A stretch of 64,000 nt of DNA, taken from the NCBI GenBank assembly GCA_014773175.1, contig VXCM01003141.1:39183-103182 (forward strand). Direction: 5' to 3'. This document shows, one piece after another, positions 30,165-42,362 of the stretch (within the stretch, counting starts at the first letter, position 1; every line of letters starts with the position of its first letter). The translations under genes and the position numbers were made by a program. The DNA comes from Lucifuga dentata. Lineage: Eukaryota > Chordata > Actinopteri > Ophidiiformes > Bythitidae. The notes beneath the pieces were generated by a model that saw nothing but the letters and a program-made list of their open reading frames with translations, was not told where the DNA came from and searched no databases.

Positions 30165-31398
30165 NAAAAAAAAAAAAAAAAAAGCTAATTTAAGTAGTAG
30201 TTGAGGTTTATCAGCTGAGGGGAGGAGTAGCTCCCCCGTACCTAAGACAGGACAATGCTTGGTGTCTATCAGGATGGTTTATTCCCTCTGTGTAATCCTT
30301 TAGAAGAGTTAAGAATTTGCTGCATGGTCCTCAAAATGTTTATCCTTTGTCCCTCCACCACAAATGGATCTGTTGGGNGGGGGGGGGGGAGTAGTGAAAC
30401 AGCAAAGAATTGTTTGTGTTTACCTAAATTGAAATGTTTTCCATTAATTCTAAATTAAAAAAAAGCAAAGTGTAGTCACTTTTTTATTACTGTGTAATAG
30501 TTGGTCGATTTCTGAAGGATAGTTTTGAGGATCCATCAGTGGACAAATGTACTGGATCATTCCTGGAGAACTGGGGCACAAATAGCAGGGCTCTGACATG
30601 GAGGGAGACAGGAAGTTAATGAGATCACGGTTTTGGATTGACTGCATGATGTAAATGTATGTGTGATTAAATAATTATGAGAAAACTTTTCATCTCGCTG
30701 TCCTTTTTTTGTATTTGGTAAAAGATCCCCAGTTGTAAGCCAGAACAAATCAATTATTGCTGTTTGTTTTATTTTCTCTTCTTTTGTCTCATCTTACCTC
30801 CTTCCTTTTCCTAACCTAAACTGCCTTCCCATGAATAAAAAAATACCATGTTTAGCTATATGCATGGTGGCATGTGCAAAATGTGGAGTGGACATTTCTA
30901 TAGAAACCCATATTTGAAGTTAAATGATGTCTTGAACCATCACAGGGCTCAGCAGTGTTGTTAACCTTGTAAAACCGCTAAAATGAACAATAGAAATTAT
31001 TTAGTGTCCCATGATACTTTGGATTGGACTGATTAATCAATCATATATCTGCTCTTGACTTGGAAAGAGGAGAGTTCACAGACAGACTGTAGGTGCCAAA
31101 GATTGAGAATTTAGGACATACAGACTTCTGGTGAACCTGCTGCCTCTTATAACTTCAATAATCTGCAAATTCTGCAAAAAAAAAAAAAGTTTTGCTGCTA
31201 TGGAGAAGTACACCATACTACTACTATAGCTACTATACTGCATACTGCACATTAGATGATACATTTTGTAAAACCAAACCTTATTCCATAGTTTGATATT
31301 TTCGCCTGTTTTATATTGTTGCATTTAATGCCTTATGACATTCCATATACACATCACAGAAACAATAGAGAAAACTGAAGATGCTTGTATAATTAAAT
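28916..31398. other. spacer between kif5b and arhgap12, possible long 3' UTR
   Basis: AT-rich, with A- and G-runs containing assembly Ns at 30165 and 30378. No coding segment or transposon was recognised. Part of it may be an extended kif5b 3' UTR. Confidence 0.5.
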
Positions 31399-31967
31399 TT
31401 AAAGGACCATACTGGCCATTTTGCGTGTTTGAGCCTAATATATTCAATTTTTATACATGTTACGTAACTGATAATTATTTCCCAAAGCATGCTACTGGAA
31501 CGGTGAATTAAAACTTTTTTTTATTAGCTTCCAGAATGACATTGGTTTCAAGTCATTCTGGCACGCTATTAAAATGAATTTGTTGATACTGGAAACGTTC
31601 TTGGGATAGGTAATCCATCATCAAGGCCAAGACGTATATTCAGGTTTTTTCAAAGTTATGTAATTTTAGTGTTTAAGCACAATAAAAAGCACAGAGTGAA
31701 TGTGTGCCTCCACTGGGGAATACTGTAGTCCCAAAAGAAGACCAGCATTTATCGAAAAATTTAAAAGACCATGACTTCATAATTTTGCTTAACTATTACC
31801 AGGCAAAACATCAGTTTTTAAGGTGGGTGTGTCGCTTGAATATTTGATTTTGAAAAATTTCAGGAAAACTGATATATGGTTTTATCCTTTGGGAAATGAT
31901 TGTCAGTAACGTATGAAATTTGAATATATTCGGCTCAAACATGCAAAATGGCGGTATGATCCTTTAA
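31399..31967. mobile_element. TTAA-flanked MITE, copy C (forward)
   Basis: TTAAAGGACCATACTGGCCA at the left and GGCGGTATGATCCTTTAA at the right. The inverted repeats can be followed inward for roughly 80 bases (cctaatatattcaattt..., tgataattatttcccaaag). cctaatatattc subfamily. Confidence 0.85.
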
Positions 31968-32939
31968 GGACAAACCAATCATATGCTGCTTTTAACGTGT
32001 TTTACTAATAATTTTCATAGTGCTCATAGAAGTTGAACTTGTCACTTTTAAATTGTTTCATGCATCAATTGCTTCTAATTAAACAGGGAAAAGTCTATAA
32101 TTCTTCATGTAGGACACTCAATAATAAGAAGCCAGCTAAATTATTAATAATTACAGTCTTATTTTTTTTTAGTTATGGCTTGTCCAAAATCTGTTGAACA
32201 GCATTAAGTAAATATATATATTCTGGGGGCAGATTTCCTTTTAAGCGTGGTTTTACAGGTGGTAAAACTGCTTTTATTGGAACGCCAGACAGTCCAAAAC
32301 GCGTGTTATTTCGTACACGCGCTCCTGTAATACGCAAGTGCGCGTTTATCGCAGCCGTGATGCTGTAGTTCTACTTCGTAACCACCAGGTGGGGTTAACC
32401 TGCCGTTTGCGTCCTGAGCACCTGCGGGCTCGGAGCAGAGAGGAGAAAAAGAGCGCTCACTCCGACGTATTTTCTCATCGTAAACGTGATGCGGCCTTCA
32501 AATTAATGACTTTTAACGAATACAGAGCACTGTATCAGTCAGCAACTGTTAAAATATCACAATTTATTTAGCATCGTTTTTGTCCAATTATGGCCTTTAA
32601 AAAGTTAGTGGCGCCCTTTGAAAAAAAGTTATTCTCATGATGAAAATATACAATCATATCATTTAAAGTAAAATCTAAGTTGCTAATTAAACTAAAATCA
32701 TTCAAAAAAGATCTGTACAATGCCATGGTGAAAAATCGGTTTCTTTTTGTGTTAAATACAGTGGAAATATCTGTAATGTTGACATATTTGGCTTTATTAA
32801 ATACGGGACGTGTAGACCATAGTGTGGCAATACTTGCACAGTTTCGGGGTTTCTGGAGAACGGAAGAGGAATCAGATTAGTTCCTTTTAAACCGTTTGGA
32901 GTGATGCATCTTACCAATAAAACATCTTCGGTTGAAGGT
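31968..32939. other. spacer upstream of arhgap12
   Basis: AT-rich, then CpG-dense from about 32295 to 32480 (runs such as acgcgtgttatttcgtacac). This could be part of the arhgap12 promoter. No exon was recognised. Confidence 0.45.
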
Positions 32940-33221
32940 AGTTGCCAAAGTTGGCAGGGCTGGCGTGAGTGACCGAGAAGGATCTCCGGGTTCCACCGGA
33001 CAGGCGAGACGGGAGCAGCCGTCAAACCTGACAAGTAAAGAGACGCTTCAACGGCGGACNCCGGACAGGCGAGACGGGAGCAGCCGTCAAACCTGACAAG
33101 TAAAGAGACGCTTCAACGGCGGACGTCCAACCGGAACGTAGAGAAATTTAAACCCCAGCAAAGAGAGTTAAAACGTGGTTTTCTGTCCCCCGTTGATTTA
33201 CCCATAGCAGCAGATAAGCAG
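32940..33221 (+). other. arhgap12: probable non-coding first exon of arhgap12
   Basis: A GC- and CpG-rich block ending in a strong donor, gataagcag/gtaaggtg (exon end 33221), with no long frame. ARHGAP12 in other vertebrates starts with a non-coding exon, and the coding exon at 40207 has an acceptor but no promoter features. The left border is a guess. The block contains the duplication 32996-33124. Confidence 0.5.
32996..33124. repeat. assembly duplication around N 33060
   Basis: Bases 32996-33059 and 33061-33124 are identical (64 bases) with one N between. Presumed unmerged contig overlap. Confidence 0.9.
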
Positions 33222-36200
33222 GTAAGGTGTGTATCGTTATTTTTGACCGTGTTTGGCTGTTTGGGAATGTTTAGCAAAGAAGCTAATCAGCTAGCTAACG
33301 TTAGGAGATTAGCTCCTGGGAACCTAGCAGGTAGCTAAATAGCTTTACGTTTCAATTACCTTGACATAATTTAAAGCGCAGTTTAAATATAACACTTAAC
33401 TAGTTTAGAAGAATTATTTTCAAATATACAGGTCATTTAAAACTGTGACGTTAGCCACACCATTTTGTGCCATTAAGTTGTAAATTAAAATCAAGAATGA
33501 CCACAGCTAGTTAATTCATGTAGTTATGGTGGAACTGGATTATAAGGAATGAAATCACGATGCAGTACTTAATAAAGCAAAGTATCTGTAATTTATGTTT
33601 TTGTCATGATAGTTAAAGTTAGTAGTTGTAGTTGTAGTAGTGAGTCGTTGTAGTACATGACATCTAAAGGTGATAGATACTCAGTTTACTCATCTTTGAA
33701 ATGCTGAGTCCCATTTTTATTGCATCAAAACTCAGCACAGCAGAGCTGCGGTTTAACCTTATCAGTCAATCTGTCCATTATGGAGCAACAAAATGATAAC
33801 AAATGTCTATTATAGTTCTTGAGAAACCAAAGTGATGTCATAAATTAGCTTGCTTAGTCTCACCAACATCCAAAAAGTTTAAGTATTCAATCTACAATGA
33901 TGCCTTTTTGCATTTATTAAGCTGTTTTGCTTGTTAAATGATTAAAATAAATCGTTATTATGGTGGATAAATCATCTAGTAGTTTGATAACTGTAAATGA
34001 TTTCATATTTATTGTAATGGTTCATGGATATAACTGCAACATAAAACTGAAGAACACTTTTAGCAATAATGACCAGAAAGATTTATAGAAAGATTTGTGT
34101 TCATTGTGGGTTGGAACAGGGAAGATATAAAAGTGATGCTGAAACGACAAGTATGGTAAACCTATGTGGTGACCTTAGTCTTCTGTTCCCCAACAACAGA
34201 TAATTCATCTGCCTAAAACAAAAAAATGAGCTTTTTGTATGTTTTGTGGTCTGTGCGTTCTCATTTCCGTATTTCTGAAGAAGCAGCCGGTGCGATGCAG
34301 CTGCAGCGGCTTGTTGAGGTTTGACAGACTGTGGCGGTGATGGTAGCGGCGGAGCTGAGGGAGTTTGGAGTTTGGAGGAAAGTGAGAGGTGCATAACTAG
34401 GACAGACTGTGCTGAATCCAAGCTGTTCAGGAGAACGCCAGCCTATATTTGGCGTGGCTGCATGGAGAGTCAAGCCGGACTACTTGACTCGCTCTGCTCG
34501 TTCCAGATGTTACAAAACGTGACAACGGTGTCTCATGTTCAAGGCAAATGTCATTTTATTAATTCATATATGTGTTATTCCTGTGTTGCAGGATGGCTTA
34601 GGCAGGGTTTGTGAACAAGTGAATACAGAGATGAGAGCACAGTTGAGTTTGTGATTTTCCTGGGATGTTAAATTGGGCTGGTACGTTAACACTGAATGCT
34701 AAGTTTCTACAGCCAGAAGATGTTGAGATGTCCTCATGACTGAACTGATCAATGTCTTTTCTATTGGGACAAAACCTTGTTTGCCCAGTTTGCATGCATT
34801 TCATGTGTTCACTTCTTAATTTCCCTTTATTGTATTGACACGCACACTAATAACTGAATAACAGTCAGATAACAGCAATACCCCAGATGAACTCTTAGCC
34901 TTATTTTCCATTCATGAGTCATTGTCAAAACATTTTACAAGCATCAGCATCAGTTTAACTGAAAAATAGGCTGAAAATGCCATGCCGTGTTTTTTTAACT
35001 CCTGAAAAGCTCATATTTTGATTGATCTTTGTGACGGTAAAGAAGTTTTCTCCCACAGTGACAATATGTGGAAACTATTTTAATAAGCAATTAAACCTTT
35101 TTGCCATTTATCTATCTTAAAAAGACAGAAATCTCTGTCTGTCTGTGGCTCAATATTTCTAGAACCCGGCACTGTATGAAGTTGATATTCTGCAGGTTCA
35201 TTGCTCAGGATCCAAGGGCGTGCAGTGGTCGTGTGTGAAGTTATTTGGATGAGCGGTTTTCGAATTGAGCTGTGCCGGTTAAAAAAAAAAAAAAGTAGTT
35301 TATGCGGTGGCACGATACACTCCGGACAAGGCAGCATATGCTCCGCTCCACAGTCACTTATGGCAGGCTGTGGCACAAACCATAAAGTCCGGCCTGGTCC
35401 GAACACGCATGTTTTCAACGGACACTGCGCTAGCTAAGTAAAAAAATGTAAAAAAAAAAAAAAAAAANAAAAAAAAAAAAAAACAAAAAAAAAAACTTTT
35501 GCAGCTTCCCAGATGAGACATTTGCTTCTTTCTTTATTTCACATTATTGTAAATTTAATATTGTGAATTTTTGGATTGTTGAGCAGACAGAATAAGCATT
35601 GAAAGACATTGTCTTTCTGTCTTTTTTTTGTAGTTAGTAGTACAAGACTAATATGATTATTCACTAGTGATAAAATTCCCACAAAAGCTTTGTTACAGCA
35701 TGAGCTTAGTTTGAAACAATTTCTCTCTCCTCTCCTGCCTTAAGTCCACATTGAGTGAGAAGTTAGTTCTGTCTGGTGAAAAGAACTCAGTAAAGCTAAT
35801 CAAACTAAACGTGGGCTGTGGATAGAAGTCTAAGAGTCACATGAGGCGTTGCTGCCTGACGTTTCCACATTTCTGTGGAAACGGTTCCTGTTGTTTTTCA
35901 CGTTAAATTCACTCTAAGGTGATGCCCTCTGTTCTGAGGAAGGAGAAACATGGGAGGGTGTGTTACCGACGTGCTGACAGCAGCACATTTTCCACCTCAG
36001 TGTTAGATACATTTCTGCTCCTTTTTTACCTCCTCTCCTCCTCTCCTCTCCAGCTCTAGTGTGGTTTTCCTCCTCGGACATTAACTCCATCACCACATTA
36101 TTACCATCACAGCAAATAAAGGTGATTCCAGTGGATTTACGCCGTCCGCTAAGTAGAGCTGCTCAATCTGTGAAAACGTGGCTTTATCTGATCAGAGATT

Positions 36201-36742
36201 GCTCAACATTTTTTTTTTATTAGCTGGAATTGTTATTTATGCTTGCTAGCATAGTACAGGCATGCTTTAAAGATATTGATTTCCTGAAAGTAGATGTATT
36301 GTTTTTGACTCAAAAAATATAGCAAAATAACCAAATACATATCTAATAACAAAAAAAAAAAAAANTGATTTACCTTAAAAAAAAAAAAACTTTGGCAGGA
36401 TGTGAAAGAATGAAAACAAAACAGAAAACCAGGGGAAATGCTGAGTGACCAACACAGCAAATTTGCTGTTATCTAACGGCTACGATTGCTTGGAAATCCC
36501 AAAATTCTCACTCACCATTCACCAGCCAGTGAGACAGAGGATAAGTTCCACTGACATGTTGAGCAGGAAAACTCGCCTGACGAGTTTGTGAGCTTTAAGC
36601 TTATTAGAAAATCCCTCAAAGCCACTTTTAAAAGGAAGCACTCATTATTATTAAGTCCAAAGTACAGAAAGTCAAAGTCTGTGGCAGATTTTTGACAAAC
36701 TAAGAGCTTTAACAGGAAGTACATCACTATGACAAATTTGTG

Positions 36743-37392
36743 TTAAAGGACCATACCGGCCAATTTGCATGTTTGAGCCTAATATATTCAATTTTCATAC
36801 ACATAACATTACTGACAATCATTTCCGAACGCATACTACTGGAAAGGTGAATTAAAAATGTTTTTCCTACCTTCCAGACTGCCATTTGTTTCAGTTCATT
36901 CTGGTACGCTATTAAAATCAACTTGTTGATACTTGAAACGTTCTTGGGATAGGTAATCCATCATCGTGAACAAGACGTGTATTCAGGTTTATTTTTTTTG
37001 AATGTACGTAATTTTATCGTTTAAGTGCAATAAAGAGTGAATGTATGTCTCCAGTGGGGAATATAGTCCCAAAAGAAGACCTGTGTTTATCAAAAAATTT
37101 AAATGACCGTGACTTCATAAGNAATATAGTCCCAAAAGAAGACCTGTGTTTATCAAAAAATTTAAATGACCGTGACTTCATAAGACTGTAACTATTAGCA
37201 GGTGAAATATTGATTTTTAAGATGGGTGTATCGCTTGAATATTTGATTTTGAAAGATTAAGAGATTTTGCAAAATATCAGTGAAGCTGAAATACAGTTTT
37301 ATCTTTTGGGAAATGATTGTCAGTAACGTAACATGTATGAAAACTGAATATATTAGGCTCAAACATGTAAAATGGATGGTATAGTCCTTTAA
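36743..37392. mobile_element. TTAA-flanked MITE, copy D (forward) in arhgap12 intron 1
   Basis: TTAAAGGACCATACCGGCCA at the left, GGTATAGTCCTTTAA at the right; cctaatatattc subfamily. Its apparent length is inflated by 63 bases through the assembly duplication 37060-37184. Confidence 0.85.
37060..37184. repeat. assembly duplication around N 37122
   Basis: 62 identical bases on each side of one N, inside MITE copy D. Other copies of the MITE carry this segment once, which shows the duplication is an artefact. Confidence 0.9.
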
Positions 37393-40206
37393 CTCGATAA
37401 ATAACTTAAACAATCAATGTATTATTTGTTAAAATGAATTTAAACTATGTGAGGGCTCCATTTTTTTTTTCTTTGTGGCCAGAGACGTTCAGCATTTGAC
37501 TGTGGTTGTGAAACTTCAATTAAAAAGTAGCAGAGCCTTTGTGTTTGAAGGAGAAATAATTCACAGGGTCCCTCGTCTTTCCTTTAATCTTTCTGGCTGG
37601 GCCTGTGGCTTACATTATCGTGCCACGATTGGTGACATGAACCCATTTTGATGGCTTAACCATTTTTAGAAGAGGCTTATTTTAGAGTTAATTTGCAATT
37701 GCAGATACGTGGAGTTTATTGGGTGCAGCATGACAACAACATTTGGGTTATTAATGTCAGAAATGTGCTCATGGCACAAAAAAAGCATCTACCAGATGGT
37801 TTATGTGAAGCAAATTACAGGTTTTTCAGGCAAACTGCAAGAATAGCATCATGAATTCAGTCTCTGCTGTGTATCCAAACACACACGTGCTCTCAAAATA
37901 GATCCGTGAGGACTTTATCAGGTATCTGATGAGTAGAGCCTAAACATCCACATGGCAGTAAAAGTGAGTTGGATTGGTGCTCAGGCTGCCCAACGCAGAA
38001 AGAGAAATTTCTACCATCTTAATTGTCATAACTGTCATCATAGTTTTAGGGTGATTTTACGACACGCTGATGACTTTGCGGGATCATAATTGCTGCTGCT
38101 TTTTGTAACATCCTGTTATAACTGCTGCATGTCCTGCTCAGCCACTGTCTGAGACCAATCAGATGTTTGCTGATTTGAGGTTAGAAGAATTCTGGACCTG
38201 TTTGATTCTTGTTTTGAGTTTCTGGGAAAAGAGTGTTCATTTTAGGCTGCATTGTTCACACTACAAAAGAATACGCCTTTTTTTAAATTTAAGTTTTCTC
38301 AAGTTTGTCACAGACCTTTGAATGGAAAGTTTAAGGTTCAAATAGTGAGTCAGATTTTTAAATTGATAATTGATATTTAAATATTACACTGATCAACTTT
38401 ATGAGGACATGAGATGTTAAAATTTAAATTGGCGTCATATCACAAAGTACTGATACAATTTTGCTGAAAAATCAACAAGTTGCACATTTTGGATTGTGTT
38501 CTTATTAGCCGTTTGTTAGCCGTTAAGTTTGGTCAGTATTTCATGTTCACTTTTGATTGGACTTAGATTTAAAATGCATCTTGTTATAAGTCTTGTAAAT
38601 TTAAATGAAACCTTTACTGTCCATTTTAGAATTTATTTTGCATGATGAGCCTTTAAAATGTATAAATCAGGCATATTTATGGGCAGTTGTTTACAGAGTG
38701 GAGTTATTTATTTAGTTATTTATGGTGCAGCAGTTGCATATATTCCAGTTTCACCATAATTACACGTGACTGTTGAGCCCAAAGGTCAGAACTGTAATTT
38801 CACAAAAACTTTGCAGCAAGACAGATACATAAAATAAGACAGTTAATAAAATCAGAGCTCAGAAAAGAGGTTTATGAGGTGGTATCGGATTCTTTTGGGT
38901 ACAGGAAGGTAAAGTTCATACTTCTTCGAGACTGCATAACTTTATTAATACTTTAGGCTACAGCTAGCAGCACAGTATGAATCAGATTCGTCCACGCAGC
39001 CCGAGGCAGCTTGGAAAACAACTCTCATCACACAATCTCACACTCATAACCCGCTGGCACAATGTGTGCTGTCACTAATTTTCACCTGCAGTCCCTGGCC
39101 AGATGTTAAAAAAGCCATCCTACAGTCAGTTTTTCAGTTTTACAATCAATTTTCAGTTTGTTTGTTCAAAAATGGCCCAGACTATTTTCACCAGGCAGTT
39201 TTGAAGCTGAAACTCCAAGGTTGATTGTAGATAAGACGCACCTTTCTACAGGGCATACCGCCATGATTTTTGGTGACACAGTCAGCTGGCTGAAGAACAT
39301 TTTCTATGGCAAAGTTCTCCTAAAGAAAACACATCAAAGCACAGGTTACTCAGAAAAACCAGACTCACCTCCTGCTGTCAACACAGTTTGTTCATCAGTG
39401 ATTTCATCAGGAAACTATGTGTGAGATGCGGCTTGTTTCTCTGCTCGACAGCAGCGTGCCTCAGCTGCTGCAGCCGGAGACAGAGACACAAACACAGATG
39501 TAACGTGTTTGAAAACGACCACGCAAGTCATGTTCTGTCTCCTCTTTCTACCTGATCCTGCTGCTGAGTCGTGCTTATCATGCTGATCGTGCTGGGCTTT
39601 GGAAGAGGATCGCAGCTCTTCAGCTGGTGTCTTCCTCGTTTGTTCTGATTGGGTTTGAGCTGTATTAGGCTTTTAAAAACATGGCTTGGTTTAATTTGTG
39701 TTGTAGGACAGACAAGGAAGAGATAAATACTGTATGTGACTATGAAACTAAATAACTCCTTACTAAAGCTCACTTAATGTTTTAATTTTTTATGTTATTT
39801 ATTGGTATTATAATTATTTTATAATAGATAGATTCTTTATTGTCATTGTATATTATAATTGTTCCTATTGTTCAACGGTGCTCCAGATGTTGTTTTAAAC
39901 TGTCGATTTCTAAGCAACACAGTTAATAAATGACAAGTAAACTAAGCCTGACAACTTCCTTCTACTTCTTTTTAGAATTGTTTATGGCAGTACTTAGTAT
40001 TATAGTATATTGCATTATATTTTTTATGTGTAACTGCCAGCTGAAATATTTTTTTTTGTAAAAAGAAATTTGACAGTGAGAAACATGCTGTCAACTGTGC
40101 CCAGATGACTATTGTGGAATACAAAATTACAATAGAAAGTGAATTGGAAATGTATTCATATGGAAATGTTGATATTTAATGTAAACTCTGTTGTCTTTAT
40201 CTGCAG

Positions 40207-40278
40207 CTCTGCCCATGAAGTCATGCTAATAAATCAAATGCTCTTGCGGTGAGCTGCCAGTGGACAGTCAGAGGCGTC
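40207..40278 (+). promoter_or_regulatory. arhgap12: arhgap12 5' UTR part of exon 2 with two short upstream ORFs
   Basis: Between the acceptor (ctgcag, to 40206) and the start ATG lie two upstream ORFs: ATG 40215 to TAA 40229 and ATG 40223 to TGA 40252. They overlap each other and end before the main start, so they could lower translation of the main frame. Confidence 0.6.
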
Positions 40279-41014
40279 ATGGTGGACCTGCCTATTGCTC
40301 CAGGGGAGGTTTACATCGAGGTGGAGTACGACTATGAATATAAGGCCAAGGACCGCCTCATCAGCATCCGCGAGGGCGAATGCTACATGCTGGTCAAGAA
40401 AAGCAATGAGGACTGGTGGCAGGTCAGGAGGGAGGAGGGGACTAAACCCTTCTACGTACCGGCACAGTATGTCCGAGAGGTCCGCAAAGCCCTCATGCCA
40501 CCTCCAAAAGCACTCCACCCCCCCTCTGCTGCCTCCGCCAACGCACCGTCACAAACCGGGNCCACCTCCAAAAGCACTCCACCCCCCCTCTGCTGCCTCC
40601 GCCAACGCACCGTCACAAACCGGGGCCGCAATCTGGATGAAACCTAACAGTCTAGAGCTGAACCGCTCCGGTGAAAATGAGTCTGGCTCTCTGCACTCAC
40701 CCTCTTCACACTCCGCCTCCTCTGGACGCTTCACCCCCCCCAGCCAGAGCCGAAACACCAGCAACCACCACAGTCCAAGCAGCCCCACCGACCACGAGCG
40801 AGCTCCGCCTGAGTTCCCTACGCACGCTGGCAGCCAGACAGGCAGGTCCAATACGCTTCCCCGCGCCCTAGCTCGGTCCCCAGAGCTCATCAGGGCACCG
40901 CTGGACGTGGACAGCACCCAGCTCTGCGACTCGGCCGGCGACAGCTCCAAGAGACGCACCAACGACTCCGAGTCCGGAGACGAGCTCAGCAGCAGCTCCA
41001 CCGAACACCTGCAG
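40279..41014 (+). CDS. arhgap12: Rho GTPase-activating protein 12, first coding exon (SH3 domain)
   Basis: ARHGAP12 is a Rho-family GAP at cell junctions and actin structures, with SH3, WW, PH and RhoGAP domains. This exon gives the N-terminus. The ATG (40279) has G at -3 and +4. Residues 8-68 form the SH3 domain (VYIEVEYDYEYKAKD, paired Trp at 46-47, FYVPAQYV at 58-65). The exon ends with CDSAGDSSK and SESGDELSSSSTEHLQ, matching recalled human text (CDSAGEGSE, SESGDELSSSSTEQ). The donor is CAG/GTAAAG. N 40561 and a duplicated 63 bases break the frame; without them the exon is 672 nt, 224 codons, phase 0. WW, PH and GAP exons were not found before the right edge. Confidence 0.93.
40498..40624. 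repeat. assembly duplication around N 40561 inside arhgap12 coding exon
   Basis: 40498-40560 and 40562-40624 are identical (63 bases). The extra 64 bases shift the frame by one; the frame before the N and the frame after it join perfectly when one copy and the N are dropped. It is an assembly fault, not a mutation. Confidence 0.95.
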
Positions 41015-41374
41015 GTAAAGTCAGACTGAAGCAGCAACACGTTAGCTGCTGCTGCTCATTTCCTGCTGCTGTCACGATTTGTGGACGGCTGTGAAATCAT
41101 CGTTCTGTAATTTCAGGGCGCGCTGTGAGAAATGAGGTCATATTGGATCATAATTTTTCATTTATTTGGCATTTTTCAAGCAGGTTTAGCAGATAATTCA
41201 ACAACTTATTTCCTTTTTCCATCCTCATGTTAAGATCACGTGACAGCTTGTTGGGGCGGAGGATTTCAGAGAGATGATCTAATCATTGACTCAGTATGAC
41301 GCATTTATGCAAGGTTATCTTTAATCTGGTTAAAAATATACAATGACAAAGTTCATATGCTCTGTTCAAGCAGT

Positions 41375-41569
41375 TCAGTTTACAATGGACTTCCTTCCTT
41401 TTTCAGCTGCTCCGGCTGCTGCTAAAATGGCAGCAGAAAGGTCAAAGCCGGCCAGCTTGTTTTGGTTTTTGTAGACAGTCAGCCCAGCTTTGTCGAAATC
41501 TTCTCTCAGCCGTGCTTCTTTCTTCTCCTTTCTCTCTTTTTTTTTTAAATTTTGAGTTGTTTTATCCAT
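41375..41569 (-). CDS. unidentified 64-codon ORF, possible small gene or retrocopy
   Basis: I do not recognise the family. The frame starts at an ATG with strong context (gctATGG). It encodes a Lys/Glu-rich helix (KKKERKEKKEARLREDF), then DKAGLTVYKNQNKLAGFDLS, then AAILAAAGAAEKGRKSIVN, with no low-complexity dependence after the first 20 residues. A ccaat motif lies about 95-100 bases upstream on the same strand. It lies antisense in arhgap12 intron 2. It could be a small single-exon gene, the 5' part of a larger one, or a retrocopy. Confidence 0.3.
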   Translation of the reverse strand: MDKTTQNLKKKERKEKKEARLREDFDKAGLTVYKNQNKLAGFDLSAAILAAAGAAEKGRKSIVN

Positions 41570-41750
41570 AGCAGAACTGTTGGAGGTAACAGTATTTTAG
41601 CCTGTCTTGCTCCTTCTTTTTCATACTACTACTTCCAGGCAATTGCTTCTTTGCGATTGGCTGGCAGGTGTGTTCAAACTTTTTAACGGGACGCCAGGAA
41701 GAGTTACAGTTAGCAGTTTAATCACCATTCAAAATAAATCAAGAATAATG

Positions 41751-42362
41751 CTGCTTTCGACAGACCTCGGAAGTCGGATTTTTCCCAGTTGGAAGCTCCA
41801 ACTTCCGACTTCAAACCGTTCCAGCCAAATGTAATCAAAAAAGCATAGCTGAATACTGTAAAATTAATTAAACTTCTTAATAAATGCTAACTAAAGTAAA
41901 GTTAGACTACAGGACTGTNACTGTAAAATTAATTAAACTTCTTAATAAATGCTAACTAAAGTAAAGTTAGACTACAGGACTGTTTAGTTATGTTGTTTAA
42001 CAATGATATTAATCACAGTGGGTATTAAACTTTGTGCAGAGAAGTAAGATTATGAAATTATTTACACTTACGAATCAATGGCAAACAGTTATTATACAAA
42101 ATAGATAGTTATCTTGGCGATATATTCTGACCTTTGTTTTCAATTTCACACAAGGAAAAAATACTTTATTCGCCTTTTAGCTGATCATTTCCATTCATAA
42201 AGCTCACTTCCACGGCGCTGCCATGTTGAGTGACGTCACACTCGGTAAGTCAGGGTAGATCATGTTGGTCCGAGTTTCCTACCGGAACTCCAACTTCAAG
42301 TGCCGTTCCAACGCATTTTTCCAAGTAAGAAGCCGGAAAAATCTGAGGTCTGTCAAACGCAG
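41751..42362. mobile_element. MITE with CTGC...GACAGACCTC ends
   Basis: Left end CTGCTTTCGACAGACCTC, right end in complement CTGCGTTTGACAGACCTC (16 of 18 equal). Inner parts also mirror each other (ggatttttccc on one side, ggaaaaatc on the other). Length includes the duplication 41855-41983. No target duplication was recognised. Confidence 0.65.
41855..41983. repeat. assembly duplication around N 41919
   Basis: 64 identical bases on each side of one N. Confidence 0.9.

Larger units (their letters stand above)
33222..40206 (+). other. arhgap12: arhgap12 intron 1
   Basis: About 7 kb, AT-rich. Contains MITE copy D, homopolymers with Ns at 35468 and 36365, and otherwise no recognised genes. The acceptor at the right is ttatctgcag. 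Confidence 0.5.

Noticed and set aside
37060..37184. apparent tandem repeats of about 62 bases at this and seven other sites
   Set aside because: Every one has a single N exactly between two nearly or fully identical copies; these are assembly overlaps, not biological repeats or a CRISPR-like array.
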